A DNA stretch of 64,000 nucleotides from Microbacterium sp. LWH11-1.2 (GTDB lineage Bacteria; Actinomycetota; Actinomycetes; Actinomycetales; Microbacteriaceae), in contig NZ_CP151636.1 in NCBI RefSeq assembly GCF_038397745.1, forward strand, positions 1,860,001-1,924,000, read 5' to 3'. Position 1 is the first letter of the stretch. Each line of letters begins with the position of its first letter. Positions 16,756 to 25,729 of this stretch are shown in pieces. The notes under the pieces are model-generated. The model made no database searches and was not told the DNA's origin. It was given only the letters and a program-made list of their open reading frames with translations. The position numbers and the translations under genes are program-made.

Positions 16756-17810
16756 AGGCCGCGGTGTTCCTGGGACCGGGACGCATCGAGGTCACGGACA
16801 TCCCGGTGCCCGAGGTGGGCCCCGGCGACGTGCTGGTCGAGGTGAGGGCGGCCAGCATCTGCGGCACCGACCTGCGCATCATGAAGCACGGGCACTTCCG
16901 CATCCCCGAGGGCACGCGCCGCGTGCTCGGGCACGAGCTCACGGGTCGGATCGTCGAGGCGGGGGCGGATGTCCGCGGCTTCGCGGTCGGCGACCGGGTC
17001 AGCGTCGCTCCGAACGTCGGCTGCGGCGTCTGCGCCATGTGCCGCCGCGGGCTGAACCAGCTGTGCCCGACGTACGACGCGTTCGGCATCACGCTGAACG
17101 GCGGGTTCGAGGAGTACATGCTCGTCCCGGCGGTGGCGATCGAACGCGGGAACCTCTTCCACGTCCCGGATGCCGTGGGCGACGAGATCGCCGCGATCAT
17201 GGAGCCGATGTCCTGCTGCCTCCACGGTCAGCGCAAGGTCGAGGTCTCACCCGAGGACTCGGTGCTCATCATCGGCGCGGGCCCCATCGGATGCTTCCAC
17301 ACCGTGCTCGCGAAGCGGGCCGGCGCCCGTCAGGTGATCGTGGCCAACACCCGACAGCCGCGGCTCGACATCGCCGGCCGGCTGGGAGCCGACCATCTCA
17401 TCAACGTGTCGGAACAGGACCTGCACGAGGAGGTCATGGCGCTGACCGGAGGCGAGGGCGTGGATGTCGTCATCACCTGCGTCTCCAAGCCCGACGTGAT
17501 CGCCTCGACGACCGACCTCGCCGGACGCCTCGGACGGATCAACGTGTTCTCCGGACTCGGCGATCAGGCCAGGCCCGCGATCGACGTGAACGCGCTCCAC
17601 TACCAGGAGCAGACCCTCACCGGGACGACGGGGTCGAGCGTGACCGACTACGGCGACGTCATCGGCATCATCGCGGAGAGCGATGTGGATCTCACGCCGA
17701 TCATCACCGCGCGATTCGCCCTCGACGACATCGAGGCGGCGATGGAGCACTCGCGCTCCGGAGTCGGCATGAAGTCGCTGATCACCTTCGACCGAGGAGA
17801 CGCGCGATGA
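16752..17810 (+). CDS. Zinc-type (MDR) dehydrogenase, sorbitol/threonine dehydrogenase-like
   Basis: 352 aa. SICGTDL catalytic zinc site, GHELTG, the full structural zinc lobe (GCGVCAMCRRGLNQLC), Rossmann IIGAGPIGCF. Belongs to the sorbitol/threonine dehydrogenase group of NAD-dependent polyol oxidisers. Unlike its neighbour, it keeps structural zinc. Overlaps ATGA at both ends, so strictly co-translated within the operon. Confidence 0.9.
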   Translation: MKAAVFLGPGRIEVTDIPVPEVGPGDVLVEVRAASICGTDLRIMKHGHFRIPEGTRRVLGHELTGRIVEAGADVRGFAVGDRVSVAPNVGCGVCAMCRRGLNQLCPTYDAFGITLNGGFEEYMLVPAVAIERGNLFHVPDAVGDEIAAIMEPMSCCLHGQRKVEVSPEDSVLIIGAGPIGCFHTVLAKRAGARQVIVANTRQPRLDIAGRLGADHLINVSEQDLHEEVMALTGGEGVDVVITCVSKPDVIASTTDLAGRLGRINVFSGLGDQARPAIDVNALHYQEQTLTGTTGSSVTDYGDVIGIIAESDVDLTPIITARFALDDIEAAMEHSRSGVGMKSLITFDRGDAR

Positions 17811-18751
17811 CCGCGGAGGTCTACACCCCCGACACGCTCGTGCCCGCGACGGAGCCGACGTTCGCCTTCGTCGGCGTCACGACCGGGGCGTCGTCGATCA
17901 TGGAGGTCTTCCCGCGGTGGGCCGCGCATCTCGGCATCCCGTCGCGCATCGTCGGCATCGATGTGCCGCTGGATGCCGACCCCGAGACGTACCGCCGCGT
18001 CGTCCGGTTCTTCACGGACGACCCGCTCTCGCTCGGCGCCCTGGTCACGACGCACAAGCTGAACCTGTTCCAGGCGAGCCGTGACCTGTTCGACGAGATC
18101 GGGGAGTCGGCCGCGCAGCTCGACGAGATCAGCAGCATCTCGAAGCGCGACGGGCGCCTCCTCGGCCACGCGATGGACGACGTCACGAGCGGTCTGGCGT
18201 ACGACGCCATCGTCGGCGAGGCCGACGAAGAGGTGCTCCTGCTCGGCGCCGGCGGGTCCTCGCTCGCCCTCACGCTGCACCTGCACCGGAAGCACCGGGC
18301 GGGCGGCGGGGCACCGCGTCGGATCGTCGTGACCAACCGGCGCCCCGGACGCATCGACGAGATGCGCGCGTTCCACGAGCGGATCGGGTTCGCGCTGCCG
18401 ATCGAGTACGTGGTGGCGCCGGAGCCGACGGTCAACGACGCCGCTCTCGCGACCATGGCCCCGCGTTCCACGGTCATCAACGCGACCGGACTGGGCAAGG
18501 ATCGGCCGGGCTCCCCTCTCACGGACGCGGCGCGGTTCCCCGACGGCGCCGTCGCCTGGGACTTCAACTACCGCGGCGACCTCGTGTTCCTCGACCAGGC
18601 GCGGTCGCAGGCCGATCGCGGCATCCGCGCCGTCGACGGGTGGTTCTACTTCCTCCACGGGTGGACGCGCGTGATCGCGCAGGTCTTCGACATCGCCATC
18701 CCGACATCCGGTCCCGCATTCGACGAGCTCTCCCGCATCGCGCGCGCCTAG
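17807..18751 (+). CDS. Shikimate-dehydrogenase-like oxidoreductase, copy 1
   Basis: 314 aa. The N-terminal half resembles the AroE substrate domain, with the catalytic Lys in VTTHKLN (usually TxPHK) and Asp in AMDDVTSG (usually NTDxxG). The second half is Rossmann (LLLGAGGSSLALT), then NATGLGKDRPGSPLTD in place of NATxxG. The Lys-Asp pair is kept while shikimate-contacting neighbours changed. An NAD(P)-dependent oxidation of a non-shikimate hydroxy or cyclic polyol substrate is inferred. A paralogue with the same changes lies at 26315-27241. Confidence 0.8.
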   Translation: MTAEVYTPDTLVPATEPTFAFVGVTTGASSIMEVFPRWAAHLGIPSRIVGIDVPLDADPETYRRVVRFFTDDPLSLGALVTTHKLNLFQASRDLFDEIGESAAQLDEISSISKRDGRLLGHAMDDVTSGLAYDAIVGEADEEVLLLGAGGSSLALTLHLHRKHRAGGGAPRRIVVTNRRPGRIDEMRAFHERIGFALPIEYVVAPEPTVNDAALATMAPRSTVINATGLGKDRPGSPLTDAARFPDGAVAWDFNYRGDLVFLDQARSQADRGIRAVDGWFYFLHGWTRVIAQVFDIAIPTSGPAFDELSRIARA

Positions 18752-18806
18752 CGGCGCCACGCCCGAAGAAGACACAGACAAGAAACGACACAGAGAAGGA
18801 CCACGC

Positions 18807-19400
18807 ATGAGCACCGCATCCCTCACTCCCACCACCCGATCCGTCGTCACCCGGTTCGACCTGACCACCGGACTCGCCGACGGCACCCCGTCGCTGCGTC
18901 GCCCGCTGTCGGCGATGGCCGGCATGTACGCGGACGCGGCGGCGTTCGAGGCCGCCGTCGCCGCGGACGACGTGCTCAGCTACGAGTTCTACGACATGGG
19001 CGTTCCCGCGCTCGAGACCGAGATCGCCTACGGGACGAGCATCACCTACCCCGGTCGCGTCGGCGACGAGTACTTCATGACCAAGGGGCACTTCCACACC
19101 CGCCTCGAGGCCGCGGAGATCTATCTGTGCCTCTCGGGCGAGGGCCTCATGCTGATGGAGAGTCCCGAGGGTGACGTGCAGGTCGAGGAGTTCCGGGCCG
19201 GTCGTTCGGTGTACGTGCCCGGCCGCTACGCGCATCGCAGCATCAACACCTCGGCCACCGAGCCGCTGATCACCTTCTTCGCGTTCCCCGGGGACGCGGG
19301 GCACGACTACGGCACGATCGAGACGAAGGGCTTCCGCAAGATCGTCGTCGATCGCGACGGGGTGCCCACGCTGCAGGACAACCCGCGCTGGCAGAGCTGA
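18807..19400 (+). CDS. Cupin-type glucose-6-phosphate isomerase-like protein
   Basis: 197 aa. Matches the archaeal-type phosphoglucose isomerase family (GPI cupin). The metal motif is TKGHFHTRLEAAEIYLCLSG with His95, His97 and Glu104 (or Glu101), then His143 in GRYAHRSIN. The enzyme binds Fe or another divalent metal and interconverts aldose and ketose phosphates. An isolated copy in a bacterial catabolic cluster suggests a dedicated isomerisation of the pathway sugar. GAGAAGGA precedes the start. Confidence 0.87.
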   Translation: MSTASLTPTTRSVVTRFDLTTGLADGTPSLRRPLSAMAGMYADAAAFEAAVAADDVLSYEFYDMGVPALETEIAYGTSITYPGRVGDEYFMTKGHFHTRLEAAEIYLCLSGEGLMLMESPEGDVQVEEFRAGRSVYVPGRYAHRSINTSATEPLITFFAFPGDAGHDYGTIETKGFRKIVVDRDGVPTLQDNPRWQS

Positions 19401-19447
19401 CGCCCGGAGCCCCGGAGCGCTGCCATGGGAACGGCCGGACGACCGTC

Positions 19448-19453
19448 TAGACT
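19448..19453 (+). promoter_or_regulatory. -10 box of a leaderless promoter for the RpiR gene
   Basis: TAGACT ends six bases before the GTG at 19460, so the regulator has its own leaderless promoter and need not depend on the operon it lies in. Confidence 0.55.
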
Positions 19454-19459
19454 CCACAC

Positions 19460-20362
19460 GTGACTGACCAGGACACGGGAGGGAATCTCCTCCACCAGAT
19501 CTCCCGTCGCGCCGGAGCGATGAGCCCGGCCCTGCGCGGCGTCGCCGATGTGATCCTCGCGGATCCCGAAGAGGCGCAGGCCCTGTCGATCACCGAGCTC
19601 GCCGGGCGAGCGGGCGTCGCGGACTCCACGGTGTCGCGGTTCCTCCGCGAGCTCCAGCTCGACGGGTACAACCAGCTGCGGCTCGGCATCGCGCAGGCGA
19701 TCTACTCGCGTCCCGTCTCGACTGAGCAGCGCACCAACTGGGTGTACGAGGGCGTGCTCAAGGGTGACAGCAGCGAGCAGATCGTCGAGAAGGTGCTGCA
19801 CGGCAGCTTCGAGTCGCTGACGCGCACGACGGAGCGGCTCGACCCTGAGATCATGAGCGCCGCGGTCGACCGCATCCACGACGCGTCGGCCGTCTACTTC
19901 GCCGCGATGGGGTCGTCGGCGACCGCGGCCGAGAGTGCGATGATGCGCTTCGTCCGCGCGGGCAAGCGCTGCCACTTCTTCCGCGATCAGAGCGTGCAGA
20001 CCATGGGCAGCGCGACGCTGCGCGAAGGAGATGTGCTGATCGCGATCAGCGACTCCGGCGACTCGACCTCGGTCGTCTCGTCGGCCCAGATCGCGAAGTT
20101 CCACGGCGCCTACGTGCTCGGGGTCACCTCGAACGTGGACTCCGCGCTGGCGTCGGTGGTCGACGATGTGCTCCTCACCGCCGGCACCGTCGCGAGCTCC
20201 GACGTCTACGGCGAGTCGGTCACCGCGAAGTGGGGTCAGCTGCTGGCGATCGATGTGCTGTACGCGACATACGCCACGCGCTTCTTCGAGGAGACGGCCG
20301 ACTATCTGCAGGAGAGCTACCTGTCGGCGATCAAGCCGACGCGGGGGAGCGGCGGCGACTGA
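19460..20362 (+). CDS. RpiR/MurR family transcriptional regulator
   Basis: 300 aa, GTG start. Residues 10-85 are the RpiR HTH (SITELAGRAGVADSTVSRFLREL). Residues 125-265 are a SIS sugar-phosphate-binding domain (AAMGSSATAAESAMMRF, then DVLIAISDSGDSTSVV). The family senses phosphosugars. It is the only obvious regulator in the 11.7-28 kb cluster, so it is the best candidate for the shared A/T-rich palindromes. It converges with the FGGY kinase gene. Confidence 0.92.
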   Translation: MTDQDTGGNLLHQISRRAGAMSPALRGVADVILADPEEAQALSITELAGRAGVADSTVSRFLRELQLDGYNQLRLGIAQAIYSRPVSTEQRTNWVYEGVLKGDSSEQIVEKVLHGSFESLTRTTERLDPEIMSAAVDRIHDASAVYFAAMGSSATAAESAMMRFVRAGKRCHFFRDQSVQTMGSATLREGDVLIAISDSGDSTSVVSSAQIAKFHGAYVLGVTSNVDSALASVVDDVLLTAGTVASSDVYGESVTAKWGQLLAIDVLYATYATRFFEETADYLQESYLSAIKPTRGSGGD

Positions 20363-20369
20363 CACCGCC

Positions 20370-20394
20370 CGCCCCGTTCCGGGATCGTGGGGCG
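20370..20394. terminator. Possible bidirectional terminator between rpiR and the kinase gene
   Basis: CGCCCC at 20370-20375 and GGGGCG at 20389-20394 form a short stem with a CCGGGATC-containing loop in the 33-base gap of convergent genes. Weak: short stem, no T-run. Confidence 0.35.
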
Positions 20395-20395
20395 C

Positions 20396-21895
20396 TCAGT
20401 GGTCGGTCCAGTCGAGCGACCGCGACACGGCCTTCGTCCACCCGGCGTAGAGGCGCTCGCGCGTCTCGGCATCCATCTGCGGCTCGAACGTGCGCTCGAT
20501 CTCGATCGAGGCGCGCAGCTCGTCCTGCGAGGCCCAGAATCCCACCGCGAGGCCCGCGAGGAACGCGGCGCCGCGGGCGGTCGACTCGGTCACACGCGGA
20601 CGGTGCACCGGCACGCCGAGCTGATCGGCCTGGAACTGCAGGTGGAAGTCGTTGGCCACCGCGCCGCCGTCGACCCGCAGCTCGGGGAGCGGCGTGCCCG
20701 ACTCCGCGGTCATGGCGTCGATGACGTCGCGATAGGAGTAGCTCATCGACTCCAGTGCCGCGCGCACCAGCTGCGCGCGACCCGTGCCGGGGGTGATGCC
20801 GAACACGGCGGCACGCGCGTACTGATCCCAATAGGGTGAGGCGAGACCCGTGAAGGCGGGCACGAGATAGACCCCGCCGGTGTCGGGGACGGATGCCGCG
20901 ATCGCCGCGGTCTCCTCGACGTCGTCGATGATGCGGAGTTCGTCGCGGAGCCATTTGATGGTCACCCCGACGCCGAAGAACACGCCCTCCAGCGCGTACT
21001 CGACGCGGCCGTCGAGTCCCCACGCGATCGTCGTGATCAGACCCGCCTCGGAGTGGACCGGCGTCGTTCCGGTGTTCATCATCACCGAGCCGCCCGTGCC
21101 GTACGTGGCCTTCACGGCCCCGGGCGTGAAGCACGCCTGTCCGAAGAGGGCGCCCTGCTGATCGCCGGTGGCGGAGGCGACCGGGATGGCCGTTCCGAAT
21201 CCCGCCGTCGCGCCCGTCGTGCCGTACACCTCGCTCGAGGGACGTACCTCGGGCAGGATGCCGCGCGGGATGTCGAGAATGTCGAGGATCTTCTGGTCCC
21301 ACGTGAGCTCCCGGATGTTGAAGCACATCGTGCGGGAGGCGTTGGAGTAGTCGGTCACGTGCGCGGCGCCGTCGGTCAGCTTCCAGATGAGCCAGGAGTC
21401 GATGGTCCCGCACAGCAGGTCGCCGGCCTCGGCCCGTTCGCGCACGCCGGGGACGTTCTCGAGGAGCCAGCGGATCTTCGTGCCGGAGAAGTAGGTGTCG
21501 ATCGGCAGCCCGGTCGATTCGCGGATGTACTCGGCATGACCGTCCGCGCGCAGCACGTCGCAGAACTCGGCGGTGCGGCCGTCCTGCCACACGAGGGCGT
21601 TGTGGACGGGCTCTCCTGTCACGCGGTCCCAGATGACGCAGGTCTCGCGCTGATTGGTGATGCCGATCGCCGCGACGGCCTCGGCCGGCACTCCCGAGTC
21701 GGACAGCACCCGGTGCGCGACCCGGAGCTGGGACTCCCAGATCACCTCGGCGTCGTGCTCCGCCCAGCCGGGGGCGGGGTAGTGCTGCTCGAACTCCTCC
21801 TGCGCGATGTGCTCGATGGACCCGTCATCTCTGAAGAGAATCGCGCGAACGCTGCCGGTGCCGGCGTCGAGCGCCATCACGTGTGTCTTGTTCAT
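20396..21895 (-). CDS. glpK: Glycerol kinase-like FGGY carbohydrate kinase
   Basis: 499 aa, full length. Hallmarks: DAGTGSVRAI, ITNQRETCVIWD (Arg-Glu of the polyol site), IDTYFSGTKIRWLLENV, catalytic Asp in TGDQQGALFGQ, and GGxxAND-like VDGGAVANDF. By sequence this is the glycerol kinase branch, phosphorylating glycerol or a related short polyol or ketose with ATP. Its placement in a polyol cluster with no glpF/glpD suggests a pathway-specific role, e.g. erythritol, threitol or dihydroxyacetone; this is inference. Confidence 0.9.
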   Translation of the reverse strand: MNKTHVMALDAGTGSVRAILFRDDGSIEHIAQEEFEQHYPAPGWAEHDAEVIWESQLRVAHRVLSDSGVPAEAVAAIGITNQRETCVIWDRVTGEPVHNALVWQDGRTAEFCDVLRADGHAEYIRESTGLPIDTYFSGTKIRWLLENVPGVRERAEAGDLLCGTIDSWLIWKLTDGAAHVTDYSNASRTMCFNIRELTWDQKILDILDIPRGILPEVRPSSEVYGTTGATAGFGTAIPVASATGDQQGALFGQACFTPGAVKATYGTGGSVMMNTGTTPVHSEAGLITTIAWGLDGRVEYALEGVFFGVGVTIKWLRDELRIIDDVEETAAIAASVPDTGGVYLVPAFTGLASPYWDQYARAAVFGITPGTGRAQLVRAALESMSYSYRDVIDAMTAESGTPLPELRVDGGAVANDFHLQFQADQLGVPVHRPRVTESTARGAAFLAGLAVGFWASQDELRASIEIERTFEPQMDAETRERLYAGWTKAVSRSLDWTDH

Positions 21896-21899
21896 CCTC

Positions 21900-21909
21900 G
21901 AACCGGTTC
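21900..21909. promoter_or_regulatory. GAACCGGTTC palindrome just upstream of the kinase start
   Basis: A perfect 10-bp dyad (12 bp counting flanks G/C) four bases from the kinase ATG. LacI- or IclR-type operators have this shape. It may also interfere with ribosome binding, as no well-spaced Shine-Dalgarno is seen. Confidence 0.35.
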
Positions 21910-21957
21910 CACTTCGTCGTGTGTTGACCGGGCATCATGCCCGTGACTAGAGTGACC

Positions 21958-21999
21958 GAAGTTTATTCTGAAAGCAAGTGAATCAGAGAAATATTTACC
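21958..21999. promoter_or_regulatory. A/T-rich palindromes in the kinase/MDR divergent promoter (site B)
   Basis: GAAGTTTATTC at 21958-21968 is nearly identical to GAAATTTATTC of site C. AAATATTT at 21989-21996 is a perfect 8-bp dyad. This is the only A/T-rich stretch in the 117-bp gap and lies 14 bases before the MDR start. Confidence 0.48.
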
Positions 22000-22012
22000 G
22001 AATGGAGCATCC

Positions 22013-23116
22013 ATGCGCGCCGCCGTCCTGTTCAGCCCCCATGAGCCGCTGCGGATCGAGGATGTCGAGACGCCTGCCGTCCTCGAGCCGCACGAGGTGC
22101 GCGTCGCGACGGCCGCCGTCGGGCTCTGTCACTCCGACCTCCATGTGATCGACGGTCGCGTCGCGCGGCCCATGCCGATCGTGCTCGGCCACGAGGCCTC
22201 CGGCATCGTCAGCGAGGTGGGGTCCGCCGTGGCGGACGTGGCTGTCGGAGATCACGTCATCGCGTGCTTCGTCGTGTTCTGCGGCGCGTGCCGCATGTGC
22301 CGTGCGGGGAAGCCGGCCATGTGCCAGGACCGGGAGGCGACGATGCGCGGTCGCGGTGCGGAGCCGCGGCTGTCGCAGCACGGGGCCGAGGTGCAGCAGT
22401 GGACCAACATCGCCGGATTCGCGGAGGAGATGGTCCTGCACCGGAACGCGGTGACGGTCATCGACCGCCGGATGCCGCTCGACCTCGCGGCGATGCTCGG
22501 GTGCGCCGTCGCGACGGGGGTCGGCTCGGCGCGGAAGGTCGCCGGAGTCTCCGAGGGCGACCACGTGGTCGTGATCGGCGCCGGCGGTGTCGGGCTGAAC
22601 GTCTGCCAGGGCGCGGCGCTCGCCGGGGCGGCGACCGTGATCGCGATCGACCGCAGCGATGAGCGCCTGCGTCTCGCCCAGGAGCGGTTCGGCGCGACCC
22701 ACGGGATCAACACCTCGGTGGTGGCGGATGCCGCGGCCGCTGTGCGCGCACTGACGGACGGCGGTGCCGATCACGTGTTCGAGGCGGTCGGCGTTCCGGG
22801 CCTGATCGGGCTCGCCCTCGACGCGACGGCCCGCGGCGGGTCGGTCTGGGCGGTCGGCGTGTTCGGCGACGAGGCCGAGATCGCCTTCCCGGCCGGGCAT
22901 CTGCACGCGGGCAAGGGCGTGCAGGGCGTGCGCGCGGGATCCCTCGAGCCGCAGAAGGATCTGCCGCGGCTCGTCGAGGAGTACCTCGCCGGGCGGCTCG
23001 AGCTCGACGCGCTCGCCGGTCGGCGGATCCCGCTCGACGAGATCAACGACGGGATCGCCGACCTCGAGGCCGGGGTCGGCGCCCGCACGCTGGTGGTGTT
23101 TCAGCCGATCGAGTAG
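22013..23116 (+). CDS. Zinc-type (MDR) alcohol dehydrogenase
   Basis: 367 aa. Class III/mycothiol-like MDR: catalytic Cys in GLCHSDLHV, GHEASG, structural lobe CGACRMCRAGKPAMC, Rossmann VIGAGGVGLNVCQG. NAD-dependent oxidation of an alcohol or reduction of an aldehyde is expected. Third MDR of the cluster and the most distant from the other two. Its 3' end overlaps the convergent SDR gene by 16 bases. Confidence 0.9.
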   Translation: MRAAVLFSPHEPLRIEDVETPAVLEPHEVRVATAAVGLCHSDLHVIDGRVARPMPIVLGHEASGIVSEVGSAVADVAVGDHVIACFVVFCGACRMCRAGKPAMCQDREATMRGRGAEPRLSQHGAEVQQWTNIAGFAEEMVLHRNAVTVIDRRMPLDLAAMLGCAVATGVGSARKVAGVSEGDHVVVIGAGGVGLNVCQGAALAGAATVIAIDRSDERLRLAQERFGATHGINTSVVADAAAAVRALTDGGADHVFEAVGVPGLIGLALDATARGGSVWAVGVFGDEAEIAFPAGHLHAGKGVQGVRAGSLEPQKDLPRLVEEYLAGRLELDALAGRRIPLDEINDGIADLEAGVGARTLVVFQPIE

Positions 23117-23808
23117 CCGCCGTCGACGTTGAGGACCGTGCCGGTGATGTAGGCGGCGTCGCGGGAGACGAGGAAGCCGATCGCGCGCGCCACGTCGTCG
23201 GCCTCGCCCCAGCGCGCGAGCGGGATGCGCGCGCTGATGCGCTCGAAGCGCTCGGCGTCGTCGCGTGCGCGACGCGACATCGGCGTCGCGATCCAGCCCG
23301 GAGCCACGGCGTTCACGCGGATGCCCTCCGGAGCGTAAGCCACAGCCTGCGAGCGGGTGAGCGCGACGACGGCACCCTTCGACGCCGCGTAGGCGGGGGA
23401 GTTCGCCGAGCCGAAGTAGCTCCACATCGAGGCGAAGTTCACGATCGATCCGCCGGCATCCGCGAGGCGTGAGCGGAGCAGCTCGCCGACCGCGAGCACA
23501 CCCGTGACGTTCACTCCGAGCACCGCGTCGAACTGGTCGGGCTGCCACTCGTCGTCGCGCAGTACGGCCGCGCAGGTCACCAGGGCGCTGACCGGCCCGA
23601 CGTCGGCGAGCGACTCCTCGAGCGCCGCGCCGTCGCTGACGTCGCAGCGGCGGAACGTGATGCCGTCGGGGAGGTCTGCGTCGGCGTCGAGGCCCAGCGC
23701 CACGATGCGCCAGCCGCGCTCCACCAACAGGTCTGCGACTGCCCGGCCGATGCCGGTGCCTCCTCCGGTGATCACGGCGAGCGGTTCGGTGAGGGGCGTG
23801 CTGGACAT
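23101..23808 (-). CDS. SDR family oxidoreductase
   Basis: 235 aa from the ATG at 23808 with AGGAGA. VITGGGTGIGRAVA cofactor site, CAAV in place of NNAG, Ser in NFASMWS, YAASKGA, and C-terminal ITGTVLNVDGGYS. Typical classical SDR acting on a sugar, polyol or keto acid. An upstream in-frame start would run through the shared promoter and is rejected. Divergent from the transketolase genes. Confidence 0.9.
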   Translation of the reverse strand: MSSTPLTEPLAVITGGGTGIGRAVADLLVERGWRIVALGLDADADLPDGITFRRCDVSDGAALEESLADVGPVSALVTCAAVLRDDEWQPDQFDAVLGVNVTGVLAVGELLRSRLADAGGSIVNFASMWSYFGSANSPAYAASKGAVVALTRSQAVAYAPEGIRVNAVAPGWIATPMSRRARDDAERFERISARIPLARWGEADDVARAIGFLVSRDAAYITGTVLNVDGGYSIG

Positions 23809-23826
23809 ATCTTCTCCTGACGTATC

Positions 23827-23866
23827 GAAATTTATTCGACCGTAGCTTGACACCGGGGGAAATTTC
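23827..23866. promoter_or_regulatory. A/T-rich palindromes in the SDR/transketolase divergent promoter (site C)
   Basis: GAAATTTATTC at 23827-23837, flanked by TC and GA, and GAAATTTC at 23859-23866 directly before the transketolase ATG. Both motifs recur at sites A, B or D. The gap is only 59 bp, so one bound regulator could control both directions. Confidence 0.5.
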
Positions 23867-23867
23867 A

Positions 23868-24752
23868 ATGAGCATGTCTCCCGTGCCCTCATCGACGACG
23901 CTCACACCCGACCGACCCACCGCCGACGCCGCTCTCCTGGCCGATCGAGCCGCCTTCGTGCGGACCGAGACGATCCGCCTCATCGAGATCGCGAAGGTCG
24001 GACACTACAGCTCTGTCTTCTCGGCCGCCGAGATCTTCGCCGCGCTCTACTACGGCGTGATGCGCACGGATGCCGCTCGCCCCGACTGGCCCGACCGCGA
24101 CCGATTCCTGATGGGCAAGGGGCATGCCGCCGTCGGTCTCTTCCCGATCCTGGCCGACCTCGGGTACTTCCCGACCGAGGTCCTCGACGGCTACACGCGC
24201 CTCGGCAGCCCGCTGGGCGACCACCCGGACATGACCAAGGTGCCCGGGATCGACTTCAGCTCGGGGTCGATCGGCCACGCGCTGTCGAACGGGCTCGGCA
24301 TGGCGCTCGGCGGCCGGATGGCAGGGCGCGACTTCAGCGTCTTCGTCATGCTCGGCGACGGCGAGATGCAGGAGGGCCAGGTCTGGGAGGCCGCGCTCGG
24401 CGCCGCCCACCACCGGCTCGGAAAGCTCGTCGCCATCGTCGACCGCAACGGCTTCCAGCTCGACGGCAGCGTCGATGACGTGATCGGCATCGAACCGCTC
24501 GCCGACAAGTGGCGCGCGTTCGGCTGGAACGTCCACGAGGTCGACGGCCACGACGCGGCCGCCGTGCGCGATCTGCTGCTCGCGCTGGCGGAGCGCCCCG
24601 ACGGTGCAGCGCCCAGCTGCGTCATCGCGCAGACGAAGAAGGGAAAGGGAGTGTCGTACATGGAGGAGGAGCCCGGATGGCACCTCGGATACCTCATGCC
24701 CGCCGATGCCGAGAGAGCCGTCGCCGAGATCCTGGAAGGGGGTCGGGCATGA
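23868..24752 (+). CDS. Transketolase N-terminal (TPP-binding) subunit
   Basis: 294 aa from the ATG at 23868 (GGGGGA seven bases upstream). Contains the thiamine diphosphate motif GDGEMQEGQVWEAAL to DRNGFQ, and catalytic-loop GKGHAAVG. Only the first half of a transketolase; the second half is the next gene, overlapping by ATGA. Split transketolases often serve dedicated ketose-phosphate pathways, such as apulose-4-phosphate transketolase AptAB, rather than the pentose phosphate pathway. Confidence 0.93.
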   Translation: MSMSPVPSSTTLTPDRPTADAALLADRAAFVRTETIRLIEIAKVGHYSSVFSAAEIFAALYYGVMRTDAARPDWPDRDRFLMGKGHAAVGLFPILADLGYFPTEVLDGYTRLGSPLGDHPDMTKVPGIDFSSGSIGHALSNGLGMALGGRMAGRDFSVFVMLGDGEMQEGQVWEAALGAAHHRLGKLVAIVDRNGFQLDGSVDDVIGIEPLADKWRAFGWNVHEVDGHDAAAVRDLLLALAERPDGAAPSCVIAQTKKGKGVSYMEEEPGWHLGYLMPADAERAVAEILEGGRA

Positions 24753-25729
24753 GCGCGCCGCAGTTGGCCCAGGGCTCCTGGCAGTACCGGAGCATCAACG
24801 CGCAGAACCCGGGCCTCGACCACCTCTCCGACGGTCTGCTCGACCTCGTCGAGGCGGGAGTGCCCGTCGTCGCCGGCACCGCCGACCTGCAGTACTCGAA
24901 CGGGCTCGTCAAGTTCGCGCAGCGGCATCCGGATCGCTTCGTCCAGTTCGGGATCTCCGAGCAGAACATGGTCTCGGCCGCGGCGGGGCTCGCCACGACC
25001 GGCGCCGTGCCGTTCGTGGCGACCTTCGCGTCGTTCCTCGCGCTGCTGTGCTGCGAGCAGATCCGCATGGACGTCGCCTACACCCAGCTCCCCGTGCGCC
25101 TCATCGGGCATCACACCGGCATCGCGCTCGGCTTCTACGGAACCAGCCATCACGCCACCGAGGACATCTCGGCGCTGCGCGCCATCGCCGGGCTCACGAT
25201 CGTCTCGCCCGCCGACGGACCGCAGCTCCGCGCGGCGATCAGGGCGTCGGCGGACTGGCCGGAGCCGATCTACTTCCGCACCAGCCGCGGCCGCGATCCG
25301 CAGGTGTACGGCGATGACGTGGTCTTCGAGTTCGGGAAGGGCATCGAGCACGCGACCGGGACCGACCTCACGATCATCGCGTGCGGCACGCAGGTGCACC
25401 CGGCGCTCGCCGCGGCCGAGGAACTCCGGGCCGAGGGGCTCTCGGTGGGAGTCATCGACATGCCGACGATCAAGCCGCTCGACGACGAGCTCGTCCGCGC
25501 CGCCGCCGGGCGCAGCGGGGTCGTGCTCACCGTGGAGGAGCACAACGTCCTCGGGGGCCTGGGTGCCGCGGTCGCCGAGGTCATGGCGGAGACGCCCTCA
25601 CGTGCCCGGCTCGTACGCCACGGCATCCACGATGAGTACAGTCTCATCGCGCCGCCGACGCATCTCTACGCCCACTACCGGCTGGACGCGCCCGGCATCG
25701 CCGCCGTCGCGCGGGAGGCTCTCGCATGA
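24749..25729 (+). CDS. Transketolase C-terminal (PYR) subunit
   Basis: 326 aa. Pyrimidine-binding domain with the conserved Glu in FGISEQNMVSAAAGLA, then HHTGIALGFYGTSHHATED and a C-terminal domain (TVEEHNVLGGLGAAVAE). Forms the alpha2beta2 enzyme with the upstream subunit and transfers a two-carbon ketol group. Overlaps the HAD gene by ATGA. Confidence 0.93.
   Translation: MSAPQLAQGSWQYRSINAQNPGLDHLSDGLLDLVEAGVPVVAGTADLQYSNGLVKFAQRHPDRFVQFGISEQNMVSAAAGLATTGAVPFVATFASFLALLCCEQIRMDVAYTQLPVRLIGHHTGIALGFYGTSHHATEDISALRAIAGLTIVSPADGPQLRAAIRASADWPEPIYFRTSRGRDPQVYGDDVVFEFGKGIEHATGTDLTIIACGTQVHPALAAAEELRAEGLSVGVIDMPTIKPLDDELVRAAAGRSGVVLTVEEHNVLGGLGAAVAEVMAETPSRARLVRHGIHDEYSLIAPPTHLYAHYRLDAPGIAAVAREALA

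Noticed and set aside
20396..21895. Simple assignment as housekeeping glycerol kinase
   Set aside because: Sequence fits GlpK, but no glpF, glpD or GlpR site is nearby and it shares A/T-rich motifs with the polyol cluster, so the substrate is left open.
23809..23892. 28-residue N-terminal extension of the SDR at 23101
   Set aside because: It would be encoded by the divergent promoter and palindromes; AGGAGA supports the ATG at 23808.
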